Positions 31,547 through 42,931 of a DNA stretch of 64,000 nt are shown piece by piece (position 1 is the first letter of the stretch; each line of letters opens with the position of its first letter). The notes below the pieces were generated by a model that saw only the letters and a program-made list of their open reading frames with translations, had not been told where the DNA came from and did no database searches. Both the position numbers and the translations under genes were made by a program. Source of the DNA: Candidatus Blochmannia vicinus (lineage in GTDB: Bacteria; Pseudomonadota; Gammaproteobacteria; Enterobacterales; Enterobacteriaceae); assembly GCF_023586525.1 (NCBI RefSeq), contig NZ_CP097763.1, forward strand, positions 620,001-684,000, read 5' to 3'.

Positions 31547-32119
31547 TTACAATATTCCCAGTAAATATACTTCAGTAAATACACATATCCATATAATGTC
31601 AAGAAAATGCCAAAATAAACTTAAGCATTGCAATCGTATATAGTTAATTTTAGTCAATCCCTGGCATGTGACATGTAACATCATTACTACAATCCAAATA
31701 AGCCCAGCCATTACATGTATCCCATGGGTTCCTACCAAAGTAAAAAAAGAAGAAAGAAATGCATTTTGACGTGGATTGTGCCCTGACTTAATTAAATGAA
31801 AAAATTCATAAGTTTCTATTCCAATAAAAAATAATCCTAATAAAAAAGTCATCCCCATCCAAATATTTACTTTTTTCACATATAATTTCTCTGCATATAT
31901 CATGACCTTACCATAAGTAAAACTGCTTAATAACAAGCAACAAGTCTCTATAAATATAAGAGGTAACTTAAAGATTTCCTTGCCTGAATAAAAATTTTCT
32001 GTGTTATTGCATAATACTGAGTACGTTGCGAACAAGCTTGCAAATAAAATACAATCACTCATTATATACAACCAAAAACCAAATATCGTTTTTTTATTTA
32101 AATTATTGTATTTATGCAT
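31547..32119 (-). CDS. cyoC: Cytochrome bo3 ubiquinol oxidase subunit III
   Basis: Structural membrane subunit of the quinol oxidase, homologous to cytochrome oxidase subunit [20 protein letters not shown] at the start and [15 protein letters not shown] further on match E. coli. From ATG 32119 it has 190 residues (E. coli 204). A TTG at 32134 is an alternative start. The chosen start overlaps the cyoB stop by 8 bases. Confidence 0.95.
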   Translation of the reverse strand: MHKYNNLNKKTIFGFWLYIMSDCILFASLFATYSVLCNNTENFYSGKEIFKLPLIFIETCCLLLSSFTYGKVMIYAEKLYVKKVNIWMGMTFLLGLFFIGIETYEFFHLIKSGHNPRQNAFLSSFFTLVGTHGIHVMAGLIWIVVMMLHVTCQGLTKINYIRLQCLSLFWHFLDIIWICVFTEVYLLGIL

Positions 32120-34073
32120 TATTAATATGTTCAACTTCTTTAATTTTTTCTACTGATACAGTATACTCTGTATTATTATTAAATGTATAGATAATCCAAG
32201 TCGCAACAACTCCAAGTATACTAAAAATAACTAGCCACCATATATACCAAATCATACCAAATCCAAATAATAAACTGAAAAAAGATATTAAAATTCCAGC
32301 ATAAGTATTCTTAGGCATATGTATTGATTTATATTGGTCAGAACAAAAATTGACCTTTTTATTATTTTTTACATACCAAAAGGCATCACGCTCATCATTT
32401 ATTATAGGAATAATTGCAAAATTATAAAATGGTGGAGGAGAAAGGACAGACCACTCTAAAGTAGATCCATTCCACGGATTTCCATTCAAATCTTTGTACT
32501 TATCACGATTTAAAATACTAACTATTACTTGAATACATTGACATATAATACCCAACCCAATTAGTATAGTACCTATTGATGCTGTTATTAACATTGATGA
32601 AAATATTGGATCAATATGCTGACTTAATCGACGAGTCATACCCATAAATCCTAAAATATATAACGGCATAAATGCTACATAAAATCCAATAATCCAAAAC
32701 CAAAAAGCTCTTTTTCCCCATTTTTCATTTAAAATATATCCAAAAGCTTTAGGAAACCAATAAGTAGCACCAGCAAAACAACCAAATAACACACCCCCAA
32801 TTATAACATTGTGAAAATGAGCGATTAAAAATAAACTATTGTGTAATACAAAATCAGCCCCGGGTACAGCTAATAATACCCCAGTCATTCCCCCTATAGA
32901 AAATGTAATAATAAATCCAATAGTCCACAACATCGGAGAAGTAAAAATGATTTTTCCTCGATACATAGTAAACAACCAATTAAAAATTTTTACACCAGTA
33001 GGAATGGCAATTATCATAGTCATGAGACCAAAAAATGCGTTAACATTAGCACCTGCTCCCATGGTAAAAAAATGATGCAACCATACACAAAAAGATAATA
33101 CAGTAATAGCGATAGTAGCCCATACTAACGAAGTATATCCGAACAATTTCTTTTGTGAGAAAGTAGAAACAACTTCTGAAAACACACCAAATACAGGCAA
33201 AACTAAAATATATACTTCTGGATGCCCCCAAGCCCAAAATAAATTAATATACATCATCATATTTCCACCCAAATCGTTAGTAAAAAAATGGGTTCCTAGA
33301 TAACGATCTAGCGTTAATAATGCAATAGTAACAGTTAAAATTGGAAAAGCTGCAATAATTAACGTATTTGTACATAATGCAGTCCAAGTAAATACTGGCA
33401 TCTTCATCATTGATAAACCTGGGGCTCTCATATATAAGATTGTGGTAAAAAAATTTATACCAGTTAAAGTGGTTCCTATTCCTGAAATTTGTATGCTCCA
33501 TATCCAATAATCGACACCAACACCAGGGCTGTACTCTTTACTTGATAATGGTGGGTAACCTGCCCACCCTGTTTGTGCAAATTCCCCTATCCCTAAAGAA
33601 AGATTTATTAAAATTACACCTACCATAAACAACCAGAAACTCAAAGAATTCAAGAAAGGAAAAGCAACATCTCGTGCTCCAATTTGTAATGGAACTATCA
33701 GATTCATTAACCCTATTACGAAAGGAGTAGCCATAAATATAATCATGATCACACCATGAGCAGTAATTACTTGATTATAGTGATGAACTGAAAGAAATTC
33801 ATACAAACCAGAAGAAGACAAAGCTTGCTGCGCTCTCATCATAATCGCATCAGCAAAACCACGTAAAAACATAACACATGCAACTACAATATACATAATC
33901 CCAATTTTTTTATGATCTACAGAGGTAATCCATTCATCCCAAATATATTGCCACTTGCTATAATACGAAATAATACCAACAAGTATTATTCCAATAAAAA
34001 AAACAATAACAATTGTAGACATAATAATTGGATCATTATATGGAATAGAATGTGTTGTTAATTTTCCAAACAT
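32112..34073 (-). CDS. cyoB: Cytochrome bo3 ubiquinol oxidase subunit I
   Basis: Catalytic subunit holding heme b, heme o3 and copper B; it reduces oxygen and pumps protons. Metal ligands are visible: the low-spin heme His in VITAHGVIM, the CuB His with the cross-linked Tyr in [15 protein letters not shown], the His pair in WLHHFF, and the heme His pair in [11 protein letters not shown]. 653 residues against 663 in E. coli, with about 15 membrane segments. It follows cyoA by 71 bases. Confidence 0.97.
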   Translation of the reverse strand: MFGKLTTHSIPYNDPIIMSTIVIVFFIGIILVGIISYYSKWQYIWDEWITSVDHKKIGIMYIVVACVMFLRGFADAIMMRAQQALSSSGLYEFLSVHHYNQVITAHGVIMIIFMATPFVIGLMNLIVPLQIGARDVAFPFLNSLSFWLFMVGVILINLSLGIGEFAQTGWAGYPPLSSKEYSPGVGVDYWIWSIQISGIGTTLTGINFFTTILYMRAPGLSMMKMPVFTWTALCTNTLIIAAFPILTVTIALLTLDRYLGTHFFTNDLGGNMMMYINLFWAWGHPEVYILVLPVFGVFSEVVSTFSQKKLFGYTSLVWATIAITVLSFCVWLHHFFTMGAGANVNAFFGLMTMIIAIPTGVKIFNWLFTMYRGKIIFTSPMLWTIGFIITFSIGGMTGVLLAVPGADFVLHNSLFLIAHFHNVIIGGVLFGCFAGATYWFPKAFGYILNEKWGKRAFWFWIIGFYVAFMPLYILGFMGMTRRLSQHIDPIFSSMLITASIGTILIGLGIICQCIQVIVSILNRDKYKDLNGNPWNGSTLEWSVLSPPPFYNFAIIPIINDERDAFWYVKNNKKVNFCSDQYKSIHMPKNTYAGILISFFSLLFGFGMIWYIWWLVIFSILGVVATWIIYTFNNNTEYTVSVEKIKEVEHINNA

Positions 34074-34144
34074 TACTTTATTATCCTTATTATATTTATA
34101 ATATCACTTAAAAATATATCATTCTTGTATCAAAAAATTAAATA

Positions 34145-35029
34145 CTAAAAATGTTCTTGCTTTTGATGTTTGAATTTATTAATCACATTATAAAACAAGT
34201 TAGATTGTACATTAGAAAAATAAATTATCGGATGATGTTCACTAGGTTTAGCTAACTCTTCATAAATTGACATATTATTAATGTGATAAGATGATTTTTT
34301 AGCTTTTTGCACCCATTGTTCAAATTCTTTTTCAGTTTGTGTAACAAAGACAGTAAATTTCATATTAGAAAATCCCTGTCCACTAAAATTTGATGACATG
34401 CCTTTATATCGTCCTACTTCGTTAGCTATTAAATTTAATTCAGTATGCATTCCAGCCATAGCATAAATTTGTCCTCCTAATTGAGGAATAAAAAAAGAAT
34501 TCATAACTGAATTAGAAGTAACATTAAATTTTATAGGTATACATGTTGGAAAAACAAGCTCATTAATAACTGCTATATTTTGTTTCGGATAAATAAAAAG
34601 CCATTTCCAATCTAATGATATAACATTAATAATTATCGGTTGCGCAGAGGAAGATATAATAGGTTTTTTTGGATCTAATTTATGAGTTGACTTCCAAGTT
34701 AGGACTCCTAAAAAAATAATAATTAAAATTGGAACAAACCAAATCACAAATTCTATTTTTCTAGAACTTACCCAATTAGGATTATACTGTATATTTTTAA
34801 CATTAGATGCTCTATATTTTACAGTAAAAAAAATTGTCATTACAATCACTGGGACAACTATAGTGAGCATTAATCCGAACGCAGTCAATATTAGTGAACG
34901 TTCTTCTATCCCAATTTGCCCCTTAGGATACAATAATACTAAATCACTACACCCACTCAATGTTGTTATACAACTACACAGCAAGCAACAAAAAACATAT
35001 TTTTTTATATTATATACACTGAATTTCAT
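34145..35029 (-). CDS. cyoA: Cytochrome bo3 ubiquinol oxidase subunit II
   Basis: Lipoprotein subunit with two membrane segments and a periplasmic cupredoxin-like domain that, as in other quinol oxidases, lacks the CuA cysteines. The signal peptide ends in a lipobox LSGC at about residues 24-27, which would need the Lgt encoded at 61123-61980. [12 protein letters not shown] and [19 protein letters not shown] match CyoA. 294 residues against 315 in E. coli. It is the first gene of cyoABCDE. Confidence 0.96.
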   Translation of the reverse strand: MKFSVYNIKKYVFCCLLCSCITTLSGCSDLVLLYPKGQIGIEERSLILTAFGLMLTIVVPVIVMTIFFTVKYRASNVKNIQYNPNWVSSRKIEFVIWFVPILIIIFLGVLTWKSTHKLDPKKPIISSSAQPIIINVISLDWKWLFIYPKQNIAVINELVFPTCIPIKFNVTSNSVMNSFFIPQLGGQIYAMAGMHTELNLIANEVGRYKGMSSNFSGQGFSNMKFTVFVTQTEKEFEQWVQKAKKSSYHINNMSIYEELAKPSEHHPIIYFSNVQSNLFYNVINKFKHQKQEHF

Positions 35030-35829
35030 ACAACAAATTTTAATGCAATTAAATATATTTATTTTTTAAACTACCTATTTTACAGCAAGCCTTTATTAAT
35101 GTAAATAAATTAATACATACCTAAAAATTCTGCTATATTTGCAACTTCTTAATAACCATTAGAATATAATTCTACATGTTTATAACCGAGGTTAATTTCA
35201 TTCTATAATATAAAAATTAATTAAATATTCAATCACTTAAAATGAGTCATCTAAATATTTAGATTTATAGATATAATTAATTCCAATATTACTACACTGT
35301 ATAGTTTAAATTAATTCATTCAATTATAATTATATTATAGAATTTTTATATATGCTTATAACTTTACATAATTTCATATTTTCTTTATTATGTTCCATTT
35401 ATAAAAGCTAATAAAAATAAATTAGATATACACGTAATTATTAAAAATATTAAAGATTTGCAAATACACTATACTGTCATTTATCTTGACATATTACTAA
35501 TATAACACGCCGCGCTGGATTTAACATATCTTCCTAAAGATATATCTTTATAAATTTCATGTTAAAAATTCTTATTTCTTTTTAAAAAATTATAAAGTAA
35601 TTATTTACTAGAAAGTGATACTAAAATTAGCGAATTATAATTCTATTTATTTTATTATTCAAAACACGTAACGGAACAAATACAGTTTGTATACTTGACT
35701 ATATATTTAACGATGACAATAACAAAATTTATATACTATTATAATATATATACAACCATATATAAAATTAAAATTAAGAAAAATCAAAAATCATTAATAA
35801 TAAAAATCTCAGAAATGAAACCAACATAA

Positions 35830-35866
35830 TTTTTCAAATATATAAACACATTATATATTTGAAAAA
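35830..35866. repeat. Perfect 16-bp inverted repeat in the cyoA-clpP spacer
   Basis: Arms TTTTTCAAATATATAA (35830-35845) and its exact reverse complement (35851-35866) flank a 5-base loop (ACACA). It is made mostly of A-T pairs. It is far from either flanking gene, so a terminator role is not obvious. Confidence 0.85.
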
Positions 35867-36175
35867 CAATGCTAAAAATAATCTAATTCTTTATCAACAC
35901 ATATTAAACCAATTTTTAATTATAGTGCACAAGACTATTTATTAATATAAATATTAATATTTTCATGAATATTATTAACAAAATCTAAATGAAAAATATT
36001 TCATCTTCCTTATTATTTTAAAGAATAAAAATCCTAAATTTTTTAGAATTTTATCGGTCTGACATTGAAGCAATCTAATTAATACAATAAAACAATATAT
36101 ATTTTCATATAAAAATCATAAATATATTAAATATCATTTAAAAACTATTATACACAAACAAAATATCAAAACAAA

Positions 36176-36216
36176 AATAATATAGCAATTTAATGCTATT
36201 AAATTGCTATATTATT
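36176..36216. repeat. Perfect 18-bp inverted repeat in the cyoA-clpP spacer
   Basis: Arms at 36176-36193 and 36199-36216 are exact reverse complements with a 5-base loop (TGCTA). The core is TATAGCAATTTAA. It lies about 350 bases after the 35830 repeat and about 550 bases before clpP, in sequence with no genes. Confidence 0.85.
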
Positions 36217-36769
36217 AATAAATATATTTGATCATTTAAAACAACAAATTAATAAAACACATAGTATTAATAAATATTTGAAACAAAATTATTCTACACT
36301 TTTTAATAAAATTTGATTTTAAAGCCCGGGATAAATACAATATAAACCATATTATTGCTCAATAAAATTATCTAAAATATTGATGATAATTATTCATTTA
36401 ATTTGTCATAAAAAAATCAGATCATTTAAAACCAACATTACAACCATGAAATTATATTTTCAATCTGTTTTTAACACAAAGAACAATTGATCTTTATTTT
36501 TAATCGGTCAAAATTTTAAAAAAGATACTACATTTAATAAATTTAAATATACGCTGCAATAATAAAAAACAACATATATATAAACTGTTCTATTATAATA
36601 TCTAACAAATAGCAAGTTACTCAAAAAATTATAACACAACATAACTAATTTTAATTAATAAAAGCATAATCATAAAAAATTTAATTTGAAATTTTACACA
36701 AATTGTATTATATCAAGATTTAAAGAATACTTCTATTTTATAGACATCTAATAAAAGAGGATACAGTGC

Positions 36770-37405
36770 ATGCCATGGAAATATTTAAACAATTTTAAAG
36801 CGCCTTATTGTTGTCGAAATATGGTAATAGTACCGACAGTAATAGAACAAACTATCCGAGGAGATCGTGTATATGATATATTTTCCTTATTACTAAAAGA
36901 AAGAATTATCTTTATGACAGGGACGATAGAAGATAACATAGCTAACTCAATCGTTGCACAGATAATGTTTTTAGAATCAGAAAACTCAAAAAAAGACATC
37001 CATTTGTATATTAATTCTCCAGGAGGATTAATAACTGCAGGAATGTCAATATATGACACCATACAATTTGTAAAACCTGACGTTAGTACATTTTGTATGG
37101 GTCAAGCTGCTTCTATGAGTGCTTTTCTATTAGCTTCCGGCACTAAAGGCAAACGATTTTGTTTACCGAACGCTCGAATAATGATTCATCAGCCATTAGG
37201 ATGTTTTCAAGGCCAAGCTACTGATATTGCTATTCATACCAAAGAAATATTAAAAATTAAAAATAATATAAACGAGCTAATGGCAAAACATACAGGACAA
37301 TCTGTTGATACAATCAGCAAAGATACAGAACGGGATTGCTTTTTATCTGCTGATGAAGCTATGAAATATGGATTAATAGATTGTGTATTATCCCAACGAA
37401 CATAA
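36770..37405 (+). CDS. clpP: ATP-dependent Clp protease proteolytic subunit
   Basis: Serine protease that forms a tetradecameric chamber and works with ClpX. The catalytic triad is visible: Ser115 in GQAASM, His140 in MIHQPLG and the Asp in DTERD (185-189). [17 protein letters not shown] is conserved. 211 residues against 207 in E. coli; the N-terminal propeptide region is divergent and contains an unusual CC pair. An AGAGGA ribosome site precedes ATG 36770. clpX follows after 139 bases; lon, next in E. coli, is missing. Confidence 0.96.
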   Translation: MPWKYLNNFKAPYCCRNMVIVPTVIEQTIRGDRVYDIFSLLLKERIIFMTGTIEDNIANSIVAQIMFLESENSKKDIHLYINSPGGLITAGMSIYDTIQFVKPDVSTFCMGQAASMSAFLLASGTKGKRFCLPNARIMIHQPLGCFQGQATDIAIHTKEILKIKNNINELMAKHTGQSVDTISKDTERDCFLSADEAMKYGLIDCVLSQRT

Positions 37406-37544
37406 ATTCGCATCATTACTTATTTTATATTTTATTATTATCATTACCTGTAAACATAATTTATATCTGAATTTATTTTTTATTTTCAAACAGATTTGCA
37501 GTTCATGTGCATTGATTAAGAATTAAAAGTAAGGATATTAAACT

Positions 37545-38822
37545 GTGAACGATAATCATCAAAATCATTCAAAAAATACATTATATTGTTCATTTTGCGG
37601 AAAAGACCAAAACCAAGTATTAAAATTAATTGCTGGAGTATCAGCGCATATTTGTGATACATGTATTGGGTTATGTAAAGATATAATTAATCAAGAATTT
37701 AAAGATAAAGTAATTAACGAAAATTTGACTAAATTTCCAACACCCTATGAAATTAAAAGTCATTTGGATGATTATGTAATTGGTCAAGAACATACTAAAA
37801 AAGTACTTGCAGTAGCAGTATATAATCATTATAAACGTTTACGTAATGAAGATATATATGTGTGTGATAATGGTACAAAATTATTTAAAAGTAATATTTT
37901 ATTAATCGGCCCCACAGGAAGTGGGAAAACGTTATTAGCAGAAACATTAGCTAATTTTCTTAATGTACCATTTGCTATATCAGATGCTACTACTTTAACA
38001 GAAGCAGGATATGTAGGAGAAGATGTAGAAAACGTTATACAAAAATTACTACAACGATGTAATTATGATGTAAATAAAGCACAACAAGGTATTATTTATA
38101 TAGACGAGATAGATAAAATTTCTAGAAAATCAGAAAATCCTTCTATTACCCGAGATGTCTCTGGAGAAGGAGTACAACAAGCCTTATTAAAATTAATCGA
38201 AGGGACTATAGCTGCGGTACCCCCACAAGGAGGTCGTAAACATCCACAGCAAGAATTCATAAAAGTGGACACTACTAATATTCTTTTTATTTGTGGAGGT
38301 ACTTTTTTTGGTTTACATCAAATTGTGCAGCAACGCACTACCAACAAACGCACAATTGGTTTTCAAATCTCAGAAAACAACGATACACTTAAAAATACTG
38401 AATATTTATTTTTAAAACAAATTGAGCCAGAAGATTTAATTAAATTTGGTCTAATTCCAGAATTCGTTGGAAGACTACCAATAATTTCTGCTTTAGATGA
38501 ACTAGGAGAAAAAGAATTAATAAAAATTTTAAAAGAACCAAAAAATGCCTTAATAAAACAGTACGAAATATTATTCCACATAGATGGGGTAAAATTGGAA
38601 TTTTCAGAAACATCATTAACTGCTATTGCTAACAATGCTATGAAAAGAAAAATTGGTGCCCGTGGACTGAGAGCTATTTTAGAAGACATATTACTAGACG
38701 TAATGTATGAATTACCCTCTCAAAACAATATAGATAAAGTCATAATTGACGAATCAGTAGTATTTGGAGATTCAAAACCATTATTAATCTATAACAAAGA
38801 TAAATTCGTTGATCTTAAATAA
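37545..38822 (+). CDS. clpX: Clp protease ATPase subunit ClpX
   Basis: AAA+ unfoldase that feeds substrates to ClpP. The N-terminal zinc finger is CSFCGKDQ with a second pair [10 protein letters not shown]. Walker A is GPTGSGKT, Walker [10 protein letters not shown], and the IGF loop that docks on ClpP appears as TIGFQ. The sensor region [13 protein letters not shown] is near the C-terminus. 425 residues, close to E. coli (424). The start is GTG at 37545 after AAGGATAT. A 74-bp perfect palindrome follows 68 bases after the stop. Confidence 0.97.
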   Translation: MNDNHQNHSKNTLYCSFCGKDQNQVLKLIAGVSAHICDTCIGLCKDIINQEFKDKVINENLTKFPTPYEIKSHLDDYVIGQEHTKKVLAVAVYNHYKRLRNEDIYVCDNGTKLFKSNILLIGPTGSGKTLLAETLANFLNVPFAISDATTLTEAGYVGEDVENVIQKLLQRCNYDVNKAQQGIIYIDEIDKISRKSENPSITRDVSGEGVQQALLKLIEGTIAAVPPQGGRKHPQQEFIKVDTTNILFICGGTFFGLHQIVQQRTTNKRTIGFQISENNDTLKNTEYLFLKQIEPEDLIKFGLIPEFVGRLPIISALDELGEKELIKILKEPKNALIKQYEILFHIDGVKLEFSETSLTAIANNAMKRKIGARGLRAILEDILLDVMYELPSQNNIDKVIIDESVVFGDSKPLLIYNKDKFVDLK

Positions 38823-38889
38823 AATGTTTATTTTCGATAAACGATATATAGCACATAAAAAATTAAAACAATAAATTATTTTAATATTA

Positions 38890-38963
38890 AATTACAAGTT
38901 AAGTAACAAAAATCCAAATGAGTATATATACTCATTTGGATTTTTGTTACTTAACTTGTAATT
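38890..38963. repeat. Perfect 74-bp palindrome between clpX and yggX
   Basis: Bases 38890-38926 are the exact reverse complement of 38927-38963: two 37-base arms with no spacer and no mismatch. The left arm includes ACAAGTTAAGTAAC, then AAAAATCCAAATG and AGTATA at the centre. As RNA it could form a very long hairpin on either strand. It lies between two convergent genes, so it may act as a two-way terminator. The position is also the break between E. coli map segments (clpX near 10 min, yggX-mutY near 67 min). Confidence 0.97.
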
Positions 38964-39026
38964 ATAAAAAATTAATGCTACTTTTTAAAAAACAATTAAA
39001 AGGAAACTATTCAATTACTAATTCAA

Positions 39027-39281
39027 TTAATAATTTTCGTGTCTAAAATCTTTTCCAAATAAAAAAAATTGCATTTCTCTTTCAAGTATCGCACGATCTG
39101 AAATATTCATCATATTCAATTTATTTTCATTTATTAAAATAATTTGTTTATTTTTCCATTTCAGCCATGCGTCTTTAGAAACGTGCTCATAGATATATTT
39201 TCCTAACGATCCTGGATAACACGGAGCATCTAATCCTTCGGCGTATTTTTTTAAAAAAACACAATAAATTATTTTAGACAT
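39027..39281 (-). CDS. yggX: Iron-trafficking / oxidative-damage protection protein YggX
   Basis: Small protein linked in E. coli and Salmonella to protection of iron-sulfur clusters. It has 84 residues (E. coli 91). [23 protein letters not shown] near the N-terminus (key part GLDAPCYPG) and [11 protein letters not shown] are family hallmarks, including the conserved Cys. It is downstream of mutY on the same strand, as in E. coli, 72 bases away. Confidence 0.95.
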   Translation of the reverse strand: MSKIIYCVFLKKYAEGLDAPCYPGSLGKYIYEHVSKDAWLKWKNKQIILINENKLNMMNISDRAILEREMQFFLFGKDFRHENY

Positions 39282-39353
39282 GATTATAAATCTTTTTGTT
39301 ATAATAATAACTTTTAATTTAAATTTTATTCAATATTTCTGCTATAATTATAA

Positions 39354-40400
39354 CTACAATTTCTGTAATATATTAGAAATTGGTTTAGGCAACCCAACAA
39401 TTGGAGGATCCATTAAATTATACCAGATTCCATCTTTCTGACAATTTATCTTTTTATTTATATTAAGTAATATTGGTCTAATTTCTAAATCAACATTACT
39501 TAATTTGTGTTTCAAAATAGGTAAGTCTATATATTGATCATTATGTAGATTACAATTCAATAACCATATATCCAACATATTAATATTAGAAAACTCAGGA
39601 AAACAAAATAATCCTCCCCAAATCGTCTGATATGATCTTTTTTCAAGCCATATAATTTTTACTGTACGACGTTGTAATAACAATAATAAAAACCAAATAG
39701 TTTTTTTTAATAACGTTTTAGGTGGTTCCTTCTTAGGATATTGATTAACTCTATGAGTTAAAAAAGCTTGACAATTTTCTTGAAGAGGGCAATCTTTGCA
39801 GGCTGGGCATTTATTAGTACATATTAATCTTCCCAAATCCATCATAGCTTGATTAAAAACTCCCGTTCCTGTATCAGGAAGTAATTGTTCACTTAATAAC
39901 CACAGTTTATTATTTATTTTAGATTTGTTTCCTAACAAATAATCAAAAGCATAATATCTTGTTAATATTCGTTTTACGTTACCATCAAGAATAGGATGAT
40001 GTTGATCTAATGTTAATGACAAAATAGCTCCTGCAGTAGATCTTCCAATACCAGGAAAAGAAATAAGCACATTAAAATCTTTTGGAAAATTACCACAATA
40101 ATACTTAACAACAATTCTAGCTGTTTTATGCAAATTTCTGGCTCGTGCATAATAGCCTAATCCACTCCATAAAAATAATACTTCGTCTAATTCTGCTTCT
40201 GCCAATTGTACAATTGTTGGAAACCTTACAACAAATCGTTCATAATAAAAAATTACAGTTTTTACTTGTGTTTGTTGCAACATAATTTCAGATAGCCATG
40301 TTTTATACATTGTTTTATTCAATTGCCATGGTAAATTTGGCGTTCTATACTTTTGATACCATAGTAATATTTTTTTCGAAAAAATTAAATTTTGAGCCAT
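39354..40400 (-). CDS. mutY: A/G-specific adenine glycosylase MutY
   Basis: Removes adenine mispaired with 8-oxoguanine. The catalytic region has MLQQTQV, the helix-hairpin-helix FPGIGRSTAGAIL, then ILDGNVKRIL with the catalytic Asp. The 4Fe-4S cluster ligands are spaced C-x6-C-x2-C-x5-C (CTNKCPACKDCPLQENC, first to last). The C-terminal MutT-like domain is present but divergent. 348 residues, about the E. coli length. Base excision repair of oxidative damage is therefore retained. Confidence 0.96.
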   Translation of the reverse strand: MAQNLIFSKKILLWYQKYRTPNLPWQLNKTMYKTWLSEIMLQQTQVKTVIFYYERFVVRFPTIVQLAEAELDEVLFLWSGLGYYARARNLHKTARIVVKYYCGNFPKDFNVLISFPGIGRSTAGAILSLTLDQHHPILDGNVKRILTRYYAFDYLLGNKSKINNKLWLLSEQLLPDTGTGVFNQAMMDLGRLICTNKCPACKDCPLQENCQAFLTHRVNQYPKKEPPKTLLKKTIWFLLLLLQRRTVKIIWLEKRSYQTIWGGLFCFPEFSNINMLDIWLLNCNLHNDQYIDLPILKHKLSNVDLEIRPILLNINKKINCQKDGIWYNLMDPPIVGLPKPISNILQKL

Positions 40401-41359
40401 ATATATATTTTACAATATTAAATTTATATTACATATAACTAATATATTCTATAATCAATTTTAACTCTGCTAAAAGATATTTTACAAATTAAAAAATAAA
40501 CCCAATATAGACACTCATTGATATACTTTAAAAGTAATTAAAACACTCTAATATAAATAAAATATAAAAACTCAACTTGAAAATTAATACATAATTCTAC
40601 AAATATTTTATTTTTAAAAATAACAGCGCTCACGCAGAATAAATTAACTCTATAAAAACTTAATGACCGTATTTTTATAATTTATGAAACATAGTATCCG
40701 AGAATCAAAACATATTTTTTATTTTTGATAAAAAATCAATATTTACTTTTATAAAAAAATAATTAATTATTATTATAAACATTTACAAAAACTTAAACAT
40801 ATATTTATTAATATAATACTCATACTAATTTATATGTTAAACAAAATATACGTTTATTTTTATTTGTCATGAAGACTTCTTAATTTGATTTTTATTTACA
40901 CATAAAACTCTGTAAGCAATATATATATTCGAAAAATAAATACCGCTAAACACCGTTTATTTAAGTGAAAAAGTTAATGCATAAACATATATGATTTAAT
41001 CACCAATCTAAATTTGATATAGCCTTTTAACTTTGATTAAATCATAAATAACAACAGATATATGATTTCTTATAAAAATTAATAAATATTTTCACCGTAA
41101 CATTAATATTCACTTCCATATAAAATAAATCTTTAAAACCATCTATATTTTCATTAAAAACATTAACTATATATACGTACTACAAATCATACTATTTATT
41201 TATAAGCGCACATATAGTAATATTATTCTTAATATTATTTATTAAAAACTCCCAAATAATAAATCACAAAATAATCATTAAATTTTAACATTATCATCAT
41301 ATTAAAGCTTCTAGTATTTAGTATTAACAATTCTTGTATACAAGAATAATGTTATTTCC
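40401..41359. other. 0.96-kb AT-rich spacer between mutY and ruvX
   Basis: No reading frame with recognisable similarity on either strand. It contains the mutY promoter (leftward) and the end of the yqgE-ruvX transcript. One inverted repeat is visible: ATGATTTAATCA at 40991-41002 with TGATTAAATCAT at 41034-41045, with a 31-base loop. In E. coli several genes lie between these loci, so this may be decayed coding DNA. Confidence 0.55.
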
Positions 41360-41794
41360 TCATATTCGAAAAGACTGATTCAACCAACTTTTTAAAATTA
41401 CTCCAGCTGCTATTGCATTTATTTTAATATCCTGTTGCGAGCGCAAATAATTGTGATGATTTTCAAAATAATTTAAGCGCGCTTCACTCGTACTAAACCG
41501 TTCATCATGCATCTCAACTACAACAGGAAACTGTTTCTTTAATTGTTTAGCAAACCTTCTTGCTAAAACAGTAATAGGCTGCTCATCTCCATTTATCTTC
41601 AAAGGTAATCCTACTATCATTACCACTGGTTTCCATATATTATAAATATCTTTAATTTTTTCCCAATTAGGTATCCCAGATTGCGATTGTAATACAGTAA
41701 GAGGCCTAACTGTACAAGTCAATTTTTGACCAATTGCCACTCCTATATTTTTAGTACCAAAATCAAAACCCATTATTATATTAACAATTAACAT
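41360..41794 (-). CDS. yqgF: Putative pre-16S rRNA nuclease YqgF (RuvX family)
   Basis: RNase H-fold protein that in E. coli is linked to 5'-end processing of 16S rRNA. The active-site start is GFDFGTKNIGVAIG, and IVGLPLKINGDEQP and EMHDERFST follow, carrying further acidic residues. I chose ATG 41794 (144 residues, E. coli 138); a TTG lies one codon upstream. Start and yqgE stop share one base (TGATG), which implies translational coupling. Confidence 0.93.
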   Translation of the reverse strand: MLIVNIIMGFDFGTKNIGVAIGQKLTCTVRPLTVLQSQSGIPNWEKIKDIYNIWKPVVMIVGLPLKINGDEQPITVLARRFAKQLKKQFPVVVEMHDERFSTSEARLNYFENHHNYLRSQQDIKINAIAAGVILKSWLNQSFRI

Positions 41795-42375
41795 CAAGCA
41801 TGACCTGTTTGATCAGTAATACTACGAATATCAATTCCTAATATTTTTGCAGCTTCACTCCAACGAGCAATAATAGGAGTATGAAATAAAATTGTTTCAT
41901 TAGCAGGAACAGTAAGCCAAGCGTTTTCCATTAATTCATGTTCTAATTGACCTTTAGACCAACCAGAATAGCCAAGTGCGACTAATACATCTTTTGGTTG
42001 ATTAGGAGTACCTAAAGTTTCTAAAATATCTCTAGATGTAGTGATCATAGCTTTTGAAGAAATATTAACACTAGATCCAAAACCTTTTTTAGGAGTATGT
42101 AAAATAAAACCCCGATCATCTAACAACGGACCTCCAGAAAATACTGGATTATCTAATCGAATAGACGGATCTCGTACAGGAGACACAACCTTCAAGTTAT
42201 GTAATATAGTTTCTACTGTACATCTTTCAACTAGTTTATTGATGACAATACCCATAGCTCCCGTATCATTATGCTCACAAATATATACTACTGACTGTTT
42301 AAATAATGGATCTTGCAGAGTAGGCATAGCTATTAGAAAATAATTTTGTAAATTTGTGATCTCATGCATTAACAT
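41794..42375 (-). CDS. yqgE: UPF0301 family protein YqgE
   Basis: Conserved protein of unknown function, often called a putative transcriptional regulator AlgH. 193 residues against 187 in E. coli. Clear matches are [25 protein letters not shown] (core [11 protein letters not shown]), [14 protein letters not shown] and [13 protein letters not shown]. It precedes yqgF as in E. coli; gshB, normally just upstream, is absent. The ATG at 42375 or the one two codons later could be the start. Confidence 0.93.
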   Translation of the reverse strand: MLMHEITNLQNYFLIAMPTLQDPLFKQSVVYICEHNDTGAMGIVINKLVERCTVETILHNLKVVSPVRDPSIRLDNPVFSGGPLLDDRGFILHTPKKGFGSSVNISSKAMITTSRDILETLGTPNQPKDVLVALGYSGWSKGQLEHELMENAWLTVPANETILFHTPIIARWSEAAKILGIDIRSITDQTGHA

Positions 42376-42931
42376 AAATTATTTTATAAATCTCTTTTAT
42401 TAAAGATGAAAAATTTTAGACTTATTAATTAATTAATTAGCTTTTGTAAAAATGTTATAATTAATTTAAACTGTTGTATACAAAAAAATTTTAATCATTA
42501 GTAACAACTAACTATATAGATATAACCATCTCATCAATTTCTAATATAAATTTTTTTAAACAAACCACCTATCGATAATAAAACTATACATAGTTATTTC
42601 GCTAATAATAGTTTTATTTTTATTCTATAAATTCTTTATAAAAATACACTCTATAAAATTCATTCCCCTTAATCACAAAGATATATTATTACTATTTTAT
42701 AGTATATAAAATATATTTATTTAACATACACATTAAAATAAACCTTTTAAACTCCACTGTATTTAAGAGAACAATTATTCAAAAACACAATAATAATTTG
42801 TTTATATTAATTTTTAATAAATATAAAAATTTATTTATATAAAATCCATTATCAACTTGTCATTGACATTGTCACAATCCCAATATTACTAATACCATTA
42901 TATATTAATCAAACAATAAATATGTAAAATA
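42376..42931. other. AT-rich spacer between yqgE and metK
   Basis: No gene-like frame. Both flanking genes are read leftward, so it holds the yqgE promoter and the end of metK. The E. coli neighbours gshB, rsmE, endA and sprT are not recognisable. I see a possible short hairpin around the TAATTAATTAATTA stretch near 42427 but no clear terminator. Confidence 0.5.

Larger units (their letters stand above)
35030..36769. other. 1.7-kb AT-rich spacer between cyoA and clpP
   Basis: No recognisable reading frame on either strand. In E. coli ampG, yajG, bolA and tig lie here; a tig gene would fit in this length, so this may be its decayed remains, but I see no residual match by eye. It contains two perfect short-loop hairpins (35830-35866 and 36176-36216, listed separately). 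It must hold the divergent promoters of cyoABCDE and clpPX. Confidence 0.6.

Noticed and set aside
36230-36433. Direct repeat GATCATTTAAAAC near 36230 and 36420
   Set aside because: Only 13 bases, two copies, AT-rich, no CRISPR-like spacing; compatible with chance.
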